From assembly GCA_049971355.1 (NCBI GenBank), contig JBMFLE010000001.1, forward strand, positions 1-46,444: a stretch of DNA of 46,444 nt. Direction: 5' to 3'. Numbering within the stretch: the stretch's first letter is position 1; every line of letters begins with the position of its first letter. The DNA is from JBMFLE01 sp049971355. GTDB taxonomy: Bacteria > Patescibacteriota > Patescibacteriia > UBA2591 > UBA4787. Both the position numbers and the translations under genes were made by a program. A model generated the notes under the pieces. That model saw only the letters and a list, made by a program, of their open reading frames with translations, was not told the origin of the DNA and ran no database searches. Positions 1 to 7,982 of this stretch are shown here, piece after piece.

Positions 1-27
1 GTTACCGAATTGGTTAGATAGTACAAA
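1..27 (+). repeat. IS-end-like sequence, inverted copy of 10183-10209
   Basis: The first 27 bases are the exact reverse complement of 10183-10209. The second copy lies about 50 bases past the stop codon of a decayed transposase, so this is most likely the terminal part of the same insertion-sequence family. The rest of that copy would lie upstream of the window. Confidence 0.6.
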
Positions 28-90
28 TGACTCAATCAACAAAACAGGATTATTAGATAGCAAACAGACAATGGCCGAATTATTTTCATA

Positions 91-117
91 AAAAAGGGCA
101 AATCAATTGCCCTTTTT
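91..117 (-). terminator. Rho-independent terminator after hppA
   Basis: An 11-bp stem (91-101 paired with 107-117) with a 5-base loop is flanked by A and T runs. It sits 24 bases past the stop of the pyrophosphatase gene. The U-run works on either strand, so it may also stop rightward transcription. Confidence 0.75.
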
Positions 118-140
118 AAATTTAATTTAATTGTTTTGTT

Positions 141-2294
141 TTAAAGCAAATGAAAGACAATAGTTAAACCAGCCACTACCACTGAAACCATGCTCATTAA
201 TTTAATTAAGATGTTTAAAGACGGACCAGCTGTATCTTTAAATGGATCGCCAACTGTGTCACCAACTACTGCTGCTTTATGCTCAGCTGACCCCTTGCCG
301 CCAAAATGTCCCTCTTCAATATATTTTTTAGCATTATCCCAAGCTCCGCCAGCATTAGCCATAAAAACAGCTAAAACAAAACCTGAAGTCAAAGCACCTA
401 ATAATAATCCCATTACGCCAGCCACACCTAAAAGTAGACCAACCAAAATCGGAGCAATGACCGCTATTAACGACGGCATAATCATTTCTCTTTGTGCGCC
501 TTTAGTGGCAATCGTTACACAATTAGCATAATCGGGTTGATTTTCACCAGTCATAATTCCTTTAATTTCTCGCCATTGACGGCGAACCTCCTCAACCATT
601 TTTGAAGCCACTCGTCCAACTGCTCGTAGGGTAAAAGAACAGAAAAGAAAAGAAAGCATCGCGCCAATAAAAATACCAATTAAAACTTTAGGATTTAATA
701 GATGAATTTGATAATATTCCATAAAATCATTTAAAGTTGCTTGACTAACTTCAACCAGTCGACCACTGACTTCCATTGTTTTAACGCCAACTCTTTCTAA
801 ACCAACCCTTACCTCTTCGATATAAGCGGCTAATAAAGCCAAAGCGGTTAAAGCAGCTGCGCTGATGGCAAAACCTTTACCAGTGGCGGCCGTGGTATTA
901 CCAAGTGCATCTAAAGCATCTGTTCTTTGACGAACAAATTCCGGCTGACCGGTCATTTGAGCATTACCGCCGGCATTATCAGCCACTGGCCCATAAGCAT
1001 CAGTAGCTAAAGTAAGACCCAAAGTAGAAAGCATGCCAACGCTAGCAATAGCAATTCCATAAAGTCCTAAAGATGGATTAGAAAAACCGCCAGCAGTGGC
1101 AAAAGCTAAGAGAGTGCCAAGGCAAACCACAGTCACTGGAATAAAAGTGCTTAACATTCCGGTCCCAATTCCTTCAATAATCACTGTAGCTGGACCAGTT
1201 TTGGCTTGACCGGCAATTTCTCGAGTCGGTTTAAAACCTGATGAAGTGTAATATTCAATTGACTTACCAACAATAATTCCCGCTAATAAGCCAATAAAAA
1301 TTGACCAAAAAATTCCAAAATTGTCAGGTAAAAGAAAATGAACTATGACGGCTGAAGCTATGGTTATTAAAATAGCAGCCAAATTAATCCCTCGACTTAA
1401 AGCAATCAATAATTCTTTTTGTTCAACCTTTTCTTTGGTTTTAACCAGATAAATTCCTAAAATTGAAGAAATAATTCCTAAACTAGCAATAATCATTGGG
1501 GCAATTACGCCAGACAAACCCAAACCAGCAGCCATGGCCAAAGCTGCAGTGGCTAAAATTGAACCACAATAAGATTCATAAAGATCAGCCCCCATACCAG
1601 CCACATCGCCAACATTATCGCCAACATTATCGGCAATCACGGCTGGATTGCGCGGGTCATCTTCTGGAATACCGGCCTCAACTTTGCCAACTAAATCAGC
1701 ACCAACATCCGCGCCTTTAGTAAAAATTCCTCCGCCAACTCTGGCGAAAAGGGCCTGGAAAGAAGCACCCATTCCAAAACAGAGCATGGTGGTGGTGACG
1801 ATAGGTATCGGATAATGTAAAAAATAATACAAAATAGTAAACCAAAGGCAGATATCTAATAAGCCAAGACCAACCACGGTTAGTCCCATCACTGCTCCGG
1901 CTCGAAAAGCAACTTGCAGACCTCGATTTAAAGATTCTTTAGCCGCTTGAGCAGTGCGCGAAGAAGCCAGGGTAGCGGTTTTCATACCAATATAGCCAGC
2001 CAAGCCAGAAAAAAATCCACCGCTTAAAAAAGCAAATGGCACCCAATTTGATTGAAGCTTTAAACCAAAAGATAAGATAGCAAAAAAAATAAAAGCCCCA
2101 ATAAAAAATTGAATTACTACTTTATATTGCTGTTTTAGGTAAGCTATTGCTCCAACTTTAACCACCTCAGCAATTTTTTTCATTTCTTCGCTCCCGGCCG
2201 GTTGTTTCATTACCTGGCGATAGAAGAACCAGGCAAAAAATAAACTAATCAAACTTCCAATTGGAGCAATAAAAAACAAAATTTCTGGTTTCAT
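141..2294 (-). CDS. hppA: Membrane-bound ion-pumping pyrophosphatase
   Basis: A 717-residue integral membrane enzyme that hydrolyses inorganic pyrophosphate and pumps H+ or Na+ across the membrane. The length and the many hydrophobic segments match the family. The substrate loop is intact around residues 187-245 (GADVGADLVGKVE, then DPRNPAVIADNVGDNVGD), and so is the C-terminal loop DTVGDPFKDTAGPS. The segment GNTTAATGKGFA has Ala where K+-independent enzymes have Lys, so the K+-stimulated subfamily is expected. Which ion is pumped cannot be read with confidence. Start: ATG at 2294 behind a G-rich stretch. It lies 40 bases downstream of nusA on the same strand and has its own terminator. In a cell with few respiratory genes it could help maintain the ion gradient; that is an inference. 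Confidence 0.95.
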   Translation of the reverse strand: MKPEILFFIAPIGSLISLFFAWFFYRQVMKQPAGSEEMKKIAEVVKVGAIAYLKQQYKVVIQFFIGAFIFFAILSFGLKLQSNWVPFAFLSGGFFSGLAGYIGMKTATLASSRTAQAAKESLNRGLQVAFRAGAVMGLTVVGLGLLDICLWFTILYYFLHYPIPIVTTTMLCFGMGASFQALFARVGGGIFTKGADVGADLVGKVEAGIPEDDPRNPAVIADNVGDNVGDVAGMGADLYESYCGSILATAALAMAAGLGLSGVIAPMIIASLGIISSILGIYLVKTKEKVEQKELLIALSRGINLAAILITIASAVIVHFLLPDNFGIFWSIFIGLLAGIIVGKSIEYYTSSGFKPTREIAGQAKTGPATVIIEGIGTGMLSTFIPVTVVCLGTLLAFATAGGFSNPSLGLYGIAIASVGMLSTLGLTLATDAYGPVADNAGGNAQMTGQPEFVRQRTDALDALGNTTAATGKGFAISAAALTALALLAAYIEEVRVGLERVGVKTMEVSGRLVEVSQATLNDFMEYYQIHLLNPKVLIGIFIGAMLSFLFCSFTLRAVGRVASKMVEEVRRQWREIKGIMTGENQPDYANCVTIATKGAQREMIMPSLIAVIAPILVGLLLGVAGVMGLLLGALTSGFVLAVFMANAGGAWDNAKKYIEEGHFGGKGSAEHKAAVVGDTVGDPFKDTAGPSLNILIKLMSMVSVVVAGLTIVFHLL

Positions 2295-2334
2295 AGGCCC
2301 CCGAATTTCATTATTTCACTATTTCATTATTTCA

Positions 2335-3552
2335 TTATTTTTTACTCTCTATTTTCTCTTCCTCCTGAGTTTTATTTGTTTCTGTCTTTTTTACTTCTTC
2401 TTTTGTTTCCTCAGTTTTTTTAGTCTCTTTAGGAATCGTTTGAATCTCAATCTCATAGCCAGTTAATCTTGAAGCTAAGCGGACATTTTGACCAGCTCGA
2501 CCAATAGCCAAAGAAAGATACTCTTCTTTAATTTTTATCACTGCTTTCTTGGTCTCCTTGTCTATCTCAGCAGATTGAATTTTGGCTGGTGATAAAGCAT
2601 TGATGACAAATTTTAATGGATCTTCGTTCCATTCAATGATGTCAATTTTTTCACCACCCAATTCGGCAATAATAGTTTGAATTCGAATTCCTCTTTGTCC
2701 AATACAGGCCCCCACTGGATCAATACTTTTCTCTTTAGTCCAAACTGCCACTTTGGTCCGAGAGCCAGCCTCGCGAGCAATAGCCTTAATTTCAACTAAT
2801 CCATTGGCAATTTCTGGAATCTCTTGTCTGAAGAGTTCTCTCACAATTTCCGGATGCCGACGCGAGAGAATAACTTCCGGACCTTTAGTTGTTTGTTTAA
2901 CAGCTTGAAGATAAAATTGCATTTTTTGTCCGGGATTATATTTTTCTTCTAAAATTTGTTCTGAAGGTGGTAGAAGAGCGACAGTATCGGGTAAATCAAC
3001 TAAAACCAAATTTTTCTCCCGACGCTGAATTACACCAGTAATTATTTTTCCTTCCTGACTTTTATAACGGTCAAAAATAGTTTGCCTCTCAGCCTCACGC
3101 AATCTTTGAATAATTACTTGTTTGGCAGTTTGAGCTGCCACTCGGCCAAATCCGACTGGCAAAGGTAACTCAGTTATCACCATATCGCCGACTTTATAAC
3201 TTTTCTTGATTTTTCTTGCTTCGGATAATTGAATTTCGGTCCGGGGATTAAAATGGCGTTTCTCTGCCTCAACTAAAGTTTCGGTTGATAACTTCTCGGC
3301 TTCTACTTTTTTAACTTCAGACTTTGCTAAATCTTCTTCTGGCAGATCCTCAACTACTGTTTTGACATCAAAAACTTTCATTGAACCATCTTCAGGGTTA
3401 AATTCAACTTTGATATTTTGATTTTTTTGGCCATAATCTCGGCGATAAGCAGCAGCTAGCGCTTGTTCAATGGCGCCTAAAACTGTTTCTTTGGAAAGCT
3501 TCTTCTCCTGACAAATTTGTTCAATGGCCTGGAGAATAGTTAACTCAGCCAT
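2335..3552 (-). CDS. nusA: Transcription termination/antitermination factor NusA
   Basis: A 405-residue RNA-polymerase-binding factor that modulates pausing, termination and antitermination. Visible domains are the N-terminal RNAP-binding domain (about 1-115), an S1 domain (about 160-200) and two KH domains with GQRG and GRAG loops (about 225-345). After residue 365 there is only a Lys/Glu-rich tail instead of the acidic repeats of E. coli NusA, as in many non-proteobacterial forms. The usual neighbours rimP and infB are absent. Here a tRNA cluster lies upstream and hppA downstream. No clear Shine-Dalgarno sequence precedes the ATG at 3552. Confidence 0.95.
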   Translation of the reverse strand: MAELTILQAIEQICQEKKLSKETVLGAIEQALAAAYRRDYGQKNQNIKVEFNPEDGSMKVFDVKTVVEDLPEEDLAKSEVKKVEAEKLSTETLVEAEKRHFNPRTEIQLSEARKIKKSYKVGDMVITELPLPVGFGRVAAQTAKQVIIQRLREAERQTIFDRYKSQEGKIITGVIQRREKNLVLVDLPDTVALLPPSEQILEEKYNPGQKMQFYLQAVKQTTKGPEVILSRRHPEIVRELFRQEIPEIANGLVEIKAIAREAGSRTKVAVWTKEKSIDPVGACIGQRGIRIQTIIAELGGEKIDIIEWNEDPLKFVINALSPAKIQSAEIDKETKKAVIKIKEEYLSLAIGRAGQNVRLASRLTGYEIEIQTIPKETKKTEETKEEVKKTETNKTQEEEKIESKK

Positions 3553-3588
3553 AATTTTAAAATTAATGTTTAATTCTTTAAAAGAGAA

Positions 3589-3608
3589 TTAGCCTATTTT
3601 TAGGCTAA
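3589..3608 (-). terminator. Probable terminator after the tRNA cluster
   Basis: An 8-bp stem (TTAGCCTA/TAGGCTAA) with a 4-base loop is followed on the minus strand by a T-rich stretch. It lies between tRNA-Gly and nusA and would end the tRNA transcript. Confidence 0.5.
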
Positions 3609-3743
3609 CTTACTTATATAAAATTATATCAGATTTAAAATAATTTGCCTGTGGATAACTGAGCTGATGCATCAGCCGCAGACCCTTTGTTTCTAATTTC
3701 ATACGAATGAACCAAATTGGTCAGTGGCTACACTAATTTAAAA

Positions 3744-3814
3744 AGCGGGAGAAGGGAATCGAACCCTCGTAACCAGCTTGGAGGGCTGGCGCATTACCAC
3801 TATGCTACTCCCGC
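3744..3814 (-). tRNA. tRNA-Gly (anticodon TCC)
   Basis: A complete 71-base cloverleaf: 7-bp acceptor GCGGGAG/CTCCCGC, D-stem GCAT/ATGC, anticodon stem CCAGC/GCTGG with loop CCTCCAA, and canonical T-loop TTCGATT. CCA is not encoded. It starts 3 bases after the split tRNA at 3818-4071 on the same strand, so the two are probably co-transcribed. Confidence 0.95.
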
Positions 3815-3859
3815 AAGTCGGAGTGGTGAGGTTCGCACCCACGATCTCCTGCTCCTTCA

Positions 3860-4033
3860 CCCCGTTAGAAAAATATATGATGCATATATAGATTCTATCG
3901 GGGATGCCAGATTTGAACTGGCGACCTCTCGCTCCCAAAGCGAGCGCTCTAAACCAACTGAGCTAATCCCCGGCAACTCAATGTATAAAAGTTAAATTAT
4001 TCGTACTTTATACTTTGATAATTTCTAACGGGG
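3860..4033. repeat. 12-bp perfect inverted repeat bracketing tRNA-Pro
   Basis: CCCCGTTAGAAA at 3860-3871 and its reverse complement at 4022-4033 would pair in the transcript, extending the host anticodon stem. The spacers between the arms and the inner tRNA are 49 and 26 bases, with no other recognisable content. Confidence 0.9.
3898..3972 (-). tRNA. tRNA-Pro (anticodon TGG), nested in another tRNA
   Basis: A complete 75-base cloverleaf with acceptor CGGGGAT/ATCCCCG, including the C1-G72 pair typical of bacterial tRNA-Pro. The anticodon stem CTCGC/GCGAG carries loop TTTGGGA, the D-loop has G18G19, and the T-loop is TTCAAAT. CCA is not encoded. It lies inside the insert of the interrupted tRNA, on the same strand. 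Confidence 0.95.
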
Positions 4034-4118
4034 CAAGAAGCAGGCGCCTTAAACTACTGGGCCACACTCCGACTTAAACACTAAAATATTTTAATATTTA
4101 TTTTATAAAAGTCAATCA

Positions 4119-4141
4119 AATGCACGACCTAATAATACACT
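4119..4141 (+). repeat. 23-base dispersed repeat, copy 1
   Basis: Identical to 18961-18983 (core TGCACGACCTAATAATACAC). Both copies lie just upstream, on the plus strand, of a long gene-poor spacer. No coding or RNA signature is recognised. Confidence 0.7.
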
Positions 4142-4407
4142 TGACACTAAGGGGGCCAAACCAAAAATGAAGACGAAAATGAAAAAAATTTAATGACCGC
4201 TAAAATCAAGGGGTGGAATATGGAAGCGATCGCCGCGATATTCCACCTCTTTACCCCTACACCAATATATTAGCGCGGAGATAAATTGGGCTTACTTAGG
4301 TATCAATTATGTCAATTTCGGGAAGTCCGACCTCCCGAGACTTTATCAATAAATTGGAGTATATATTATATACCAATTTCTTTTATTCGCTATTTTTTGA
4401 GTTTTGG

Positions 4408-4441
4408 ACTATTTACCTATTCGGGCGAATAGGTAAATAGT
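4408..4441. repeat. Perfect 16-bp-arm palindrome
   Basis: ACTATTTACCTATTCG (4408-4423), two bases, then its exact reverse complement (4426-4441). There is no T-run on either side, so it is not a standard terminator. Confidence 0.85.
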
Positions 4442-4617
4442 AAAATTTAAATATCAAAATCGTGCCAAATTTCAAAATTAATGATATAGATCAATTAATA
4501 GGGTCTGACCCGGAATCTCCATAGAAAAAGCAAAAGGAAGGTTTAAAATTAACTCCCTGAAACTACGTGGAATTTCGGGGGGTCCGACCTCCCGAAAAAT
4601 ACTTGAATGAAAATAAC

Positions 4618-5871
4618 CTAACAGCAATACAAATTTTCTGGCGGCTTATTTTCCGATATTTCGCCGAAAGGATTACCAAATTTTTGGATATTGGCAATCA
4701 TTTTTTTATTTTCTTCGGTTGATAAAACAGCGCCATTCAATTTATTTCTAATTTTTTTCATCAATTCTGGTAAATTAATTTTAACCGGACAATTTTCAAA
4801 ACAAGTCGAGCAAAGAGTGCAGGCATAAGCATTTGATTTTTTTGCTTGAAGTAAACTATCAGATAAAGCAGTAAAAATAATTCCCTTACTACCTAAATAT
4901 TTATCACCATAATTGCGACCTAATTGATGAAAGGCTGGACAAAAATTCAAACAAGCGCCACAATTTAAACAATATAATAATTCTTCAAAACCTTCTTTTA
5001 ATAACCGCGAACGACCATTATCAACTAAAATTAAATAAACTTCTTTTGCCCCTTGAGCGCCGATCACTAATCTATTTTGAATATCTGCTGTCTTTGATGG
5101 TCCAGAGATAATTGAAACATAAACCGGCCAATCCTGTCCAGCGCCCCAAATGGCTGAAGCTTTGACAATTTTCATCGCTGACTCAATATCTGGGGCCAAT
5201 TTTTCAACTCCAGAAATAATAATGTGCCTATCCGGCCAGCGTGAAACCAAAGAGATATTACCTTCGTTTTCTAATAAAATAATTCTGCCGTCAGCAGTAA
5301 TGACATTGGCTCCAGTAATACCAACTGTTGTTTCGGGAATTTTTTTTCTTAAATATTGACGGGCAAAATTGGCAATCACTTCTGCTTTTGGTTCAATTTT
5401 CTGACCAAATTTTTGATAAATTTTTTCAACAATCTTTTCTGGTGTTAAATGAAAGGCCGGAAAAACCGGATGTAAATCTTCCTCAGTCATCCACTGATTA
5501 ATCATGTCGCCCAAATCAGTCTCAATTAATTCTTTGCCTAAAAAAACTGATTTTAGATCAATCTCGTCAGCAATGTTTGATTTTGATTTTAAAATAACTC
5601 GGTCATCTTGAATCAATTTCTGAATAATCATTCGGGCATCAGCTGCATCTCTTGCCTCAAAAACTTTAATTTTATTTTTTTCTAAATTGGCAATGGTTTG
5701 TTTTTTAACTTCTTCTAAATTATCAATGGTAGCTTTTTTAATCTTATAAAGTTCCTCTCTCAATAATATCCGCTCTAAATCACTGGCTGTTTTTTCTCTT
5801 TTTTCTTTATATTCCAAAACCACCCGCCAAATATTTTCTTTGATTTGTGTGGATAAAAATTCTCTAATCAT
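4618..5871 (-). CDS. LUD-domain protein with two 4Fe-4S motifs (LutB-like)
   Basis: A 417-residue cytoplasmic redox protein. The N-terminal two thirds match the LUD domain (lactate-utilisation LutB/LutC family), including ITGANVITADGRIILLENEGN. The C-terminal part holds two ferredoxin-type clusters: CLNCGACLNFCP near residue 300 and CTLCSTCFENCP near 352. This layout equals LutB, except that the longer C-terminal extension is missing. The gene begins 15 bases after the CCG-domain protein, and the pair resembles lutA-lutB of L-lactate oxidation. No lutC, permease or lactate dehydrogenase is next to it, so lactate as substrate is only a guess; a more general electron-transfer role is possible. 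The protein ends in a Cys-Cys pair. Confidence 0.85.
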   Translation of the reverse strand: MIREFLSTQIKENIWRVVLEYKEKREKTASDLERILLREELYKIKKATIDNLEEVKKQTIANLEKNKIKVFEARDAADARMIIQKLIQDDRVILKSKSNIADEIDLKSVFLGKELIETDLGDMINQWMTEEDLHPVFPAFHLTPEKIVEKIYQKFGQKIEPKAEVIANFARQYLRKKIPETTVGITGANVITADGRIILLENEGNISLVSRWPDRHIIISGVEKLAPDIESAMKIVKASAIWGAGQDWPVYVSIISGPSKTADIQNRLVIGAQGAKEVYLILVDNGRSRLLKEGFEELLYCLNCGACLNFCPAFHQLGRNYGDKYLGSKGIIFTALSDSLLQAKKSNAYACTLCSTCFENCPVKINLPELMKKIRNKLNGAVLSTEENKKMIANIQKFGNPFGEISENKPPENLYCC

Positions 5872-5886
5872 ACTTGTTAGCAGTAA

Positions 5887-6606
5887 TTAGTAGCGATTTA
5901 ACAATTGTGATAATTCTTTAATTTCTATATCTTTAGTATTTTCTTTCAGGTGAAGATAACATAAAGGACAGGTGGTCACTAAAATTTTCACTCCAGTTTG
6001 TTCCGCTTGTTTTAATCTATCTTGGGCAATTTGATTGGCCAATTCCGGCTCATTAGATTTGACTCCGCCGCCTCCGCCACAGCAAAAAGAGTCAATTCGA
6101 TTTAATTTCATTTCTTTTATTTCGTATCCGAGCAATCTAATAATTTCTCGCGGTTCATCATAAACTCCCATTTGCCTGCCCAAATGACAAGGATCATGGT
6201 AACTGACCGCCTGGCGGTCAGAATTTTCAATTTTCAATTTCCAACTTTCATTTTTTTTGGCAATTGTTTGAGTGATGTGTTCAATTTGGATATCCCATTT
6301 TTCGCCCAAAATTTTCGGGTATTCTTTGCTAAAAATCATAAAACAGGCCGGACAATTAGTAATAATTTTAGAAACACTGTGTTCTTTAAAAATTTTTAAA
6401 TTCTTTTCAGCCAGTTTCTGAAAATCGTCAAAATAACCAGCCTTCAAAGCCGGCGAACCGCAACAAGCTTCAATCCCAGCCAATTCAATAAAATCAATTT
6501 TCAATTGGCGCAAAATCTGGCGATAATTATCCAACAAATCCTTGACGACAAATTTGGTTAGACAGCCGGGATAATATAAAATGTTGCCTCGGAATAATTT
6601 AAACAT
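5887..6606 (-). CDS. CCG-domain iron-sulfur protein (LutA/GlpC/HdrB-like)
   Basis: A 239-residue protein with two cysteine-rich CCG domains: YYPGCLTKF, EACCGSPALKAGYF and CPACF in the first half, and DPCHLGRQMGVY, CCGGGGG and CPLCYLHL in the second. These domains bind unusual Fe-S clusters in LutA, the glycolate oxidase iron-sulfur subunit and heterodisulfide reductase HdrB. It lies upstream of the LUD/4Fe-4S gene and downstream of the ccdA-like gene, all on the minus strand with short gaps, which suggests one redox operon. It probably passes electrons with its LUD partner. The electron acceptor is unknown. Confidence 0.88.
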   Translation of the reverse strand: MFKLFRGNILYYPGCLTKFVVKDLLDNYRQILRQLKIDFIELAGIEACCGSPALKAGYFDDFQKLAEKNLKIFKEHSVSKIITNCPACFMIFSKEYPKILGEKWDIQIEHITQTIAKKNESWKLKIENSDRQAVSYHDPCHLGRQMGVYDEPREIIRLLGYEIKEMKLNRIDSFCCGGGGGVKSNEPELANQIAQDRLKQAEQTGVKILVTTCPLCYLHLKENTKDIEIKELSQLLNRY

Positions 6607-6658
6607 AATACAAATCTTTTTTATTCACAAATTTGTATTGATTTGTACATTCGTTGAT

Positions 6659-7330
6659 CTAAATCCTCCCTATCAACATCAAAACACCTAAAACCATTAA
6701 GAATAATCCGGCCAGTAATCTCATCCAACGGCGGTATTTCATCCGCCAAGTCTCTAACTTTGCGGAGGAACTGCCAAAATAAACCACGGCCAAAATTATT
6801 AGCAATGGCAGAACAAAAATTAAATTATATAAAAGAAGATATAAAATTCCTTGCCAGCGAGTACATTTTTCTGCCATTAGACAAAGCACGCCTAAATAAA
6901 TCCCGCCGGTACAAGGCAACTCAAAGGCGGCAACCAAAAAACCCAGAACAATCGCCCCGGGGATAGAAGCCCGATGAATATATTTTTCTAAAAGCGGCTT
7001 TTTTGACTCAGGAATAGCTAAACTAATTCCTTTGCCATACCAAAAAAAATCTTTCAAATTAACCAAACCCAAAATAATCAATAAAACAGCAGCAACTTTT
7101 GAAATAATTAAAGTCAGATGCAATGAGGTCAGAATTTTCAAAAGCCCCAGGCCGGCTAAAAAATAAACAATAAAAACAGTAAAAATATAAATCAAGCCGA
7201 CTCGCCAGACTCTTTTCGACGAACCAATCAGCGATAAATAGCCCAATAAAAAAATTAAAACAGCAAAAGCACAGGGATTGATAGAGTCAATAATTGCGGC
7301 GCCAATAATGGCCGGGATAGTTAAATTCAT
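6659..7330 (-). CDS. CcdA/DsbD-type thiol-disulfide transporter
   Basis: A 223-residue membrane protein with about six hydrophobic segments. It has the paired family cysteines in SINPCAFAVL (C20) and FELPCTGGIY (C140), plus a further cysteine at 150. CcdA-type proteins carry reducing equivalents from cytoplasmic thioredoxin to extracytoplasmic thiol proteins. The gene directly upstream encodes a secreted thioredoxin-like protein with CPHC, the obvious partner. No cytochrome c genes are present, so disulfide reduction of exported proteins is more likely than cytochrome maturation. Confidence 0.9.
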   Translation of the reverse strand: MNLTIPAIIGAAIIDSINPCAFAVLIFLLGYLSLIGSSKRVWRVGLIYIFTVFIVYFLAGLGLLKILTSLHLTLIISKVAAVLLIILGLVNLKDFFWYGKGISLAIPESKKPLLEKYIHRASIPGAIVLGFLVAAFELPCTGGIYLGVLCLMAEKCTRWQGILYLLLYNLIFVLPLLIILAVVYFGSSSAKLETWRMKYRRWMRLLAGLFLMVLGVLMLIGRI

Positions 7331-7373
7331 AAAGGCTACGAAATACGAATTGATTACGAATATACTAAATAAA

Positions 7374-7910
7374 TTAAATCTTTTTCTTGCGAAAAATAAA
7401 TTTTATTAATAAAAAAACGATAGCTAAAACTATTAAACCAATGGCAATCCAGCCAATCATAACTTGTTTTGAACTTCTTTTACTGTCAAAATTTTGATTA
7501 TTTTGTTCTGATTGAATTTTCTCAATCGGCGAGGGACATTTCTGATTGAGACAGCGCAAAACTTCATTTCTAATTTGCGAACCAATAAAATCATTATAAC
7601 CAACGAATGATTTCTCACCAATGTAAATAACCGGCACCTGAATCTCAGTCAAACTTAATCCGTAAGCTCGAGCCATGGCTAAATAAATAAACCGATTATT
7701 TTGATTATAAAAAACTTCTAAAGGAAAAACATCTAATCCAGCGTACTGTTTCTTTAGTTGCTCTAAAAAGATTTCCGCTCGGGCACAATGCGGACAACCC
7801 TGACCATAGAAAAAATAAAGTCCAACCTGGTTTTGTTGAGCCAGAACAGGACTAAAAATTATTAGCAAAAAACCAACAACTAATAGTAATAAATTTAGAT
7901 GCCTTTGCAT
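7374..7910 (-). CDS. Membrane-anchored thioredoxin-like protein with CPHC motif
   Basis: A 178-residue protein with an N-terminal signal segment (about 1-24, possible cleavage after VLA), a thioredoxin/glutaredoxin-like fold with CPHC at 39-42, a conserved-looking IQVPVIYIG segment (the cis-Pro loop), and a C-terminal transmembrane helix (about 151-171) followed by a basic tail. Two further cysteines lie near RCLNQKCPSP. The active site therefore faces outside, held to the membrane. It is the first gene of the redox block and the likely electron acceptor from the CcdA-like transporter encoded 43 bases downstream. Confidence 0.85.
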   Translation of the reverse strand: MQRHLNLLLLVVGFLLIIFSPVLAQQNQVGLYFFYGQGCPHCARAEIFLEQLKKQYAGLDVFPLEVFYNQNNRFIYLAMARAYGLSLTEIQVPVIYIGEKSFVGYNDFIGSQIRNEVLRCLNQKCPSPIEKIQSEQNNQNFDSKRSSKQVMIGWIAIGLIVLAIVFLLIKFIFRKKKI

Positions 7911-7946
7911 ATCTTTAATATTTTAAAGAATCTATATAAAAAGTCA

Positions 7947-7982
7947 AAATGCGGGCTGACAATTTTTATCGGGCCCGCATTT
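7947..7982 (-). terminator. Rho-independent terminator
   Basis: A 10-bp stem AAATGCGGGC/GCCCGCATTT with a 16-base loop is followed on the minus strand by a T-rich tract. It overlaps the stop of the 154-residue membrane protein gene. Confidence 0.7.

Larger units (their letters stand above)
3818..4071 (-). tRNA. tRNA interrupted in the anticodon loop by an insert holding tRNA-Pro
   Basis: Read on the minus strand, 4071-4040 is a normal tRNA 5' half: acceptor CGGAGTG, D-arm, and the anticodon-stem 5' strand CCTGC. Bases 3852-3818 are the matching 3' half: GCAGG, 5-base variable loop, T-arm GTGGG/CTCAC, acceptor CACTCCG and discriminator A. All 7 acceptor pairs and all 5 anticodon-stem pairs match. 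Between the halves lie about 187 bases, bounded by a perfect 12-bp inverted repeat (3860-3871 with 4022-4033) and containing a complete tRNA-Pro. Both halves carry the linked A18/G55 change seen in other tRNAs here, which argues that they form one gene. The exact junction is unclear: a 7-base loop could give anticodon CTT, CTG or CAG. The C1-G72 pair is unusual outside tRNA-Pro. No group I or group II intron core is visible. Confidence 0.75.
4082..4617. other. Gene-free spacer with palindromic elements
   Basis: No credible ORF. It contains a copy of a 23-base repeat (4119-4141), a hairpin around 4207-4256 whose arms read GGTGGAATAT/ATATTCCACC, GGGAGGTC-type palindromes at 4316-4342 and 4573-4596, and a perfect palindrome at 4408-4441. 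Confidence 0.7.

Noticed and set aside
3717..3995. ORFs on both strands of 92 and 66 residues
   Set aside because: They run through the tRNA-Gly, interrupted-tRNA and tRNA-Pro genes; the apparent protein sequence is translated tRNA.
3818..4071. Group I or group II intron as the explanation of the interrupted tRNA
   Set aside because: The insert is under 190 bases, 75 of which are tRNA-Pro; no P3-P8 core, domain V or endonuclease frame is visible. A typical archaeal bulge-helix-bulge is not formed either: the arms make an almost continuous helix.
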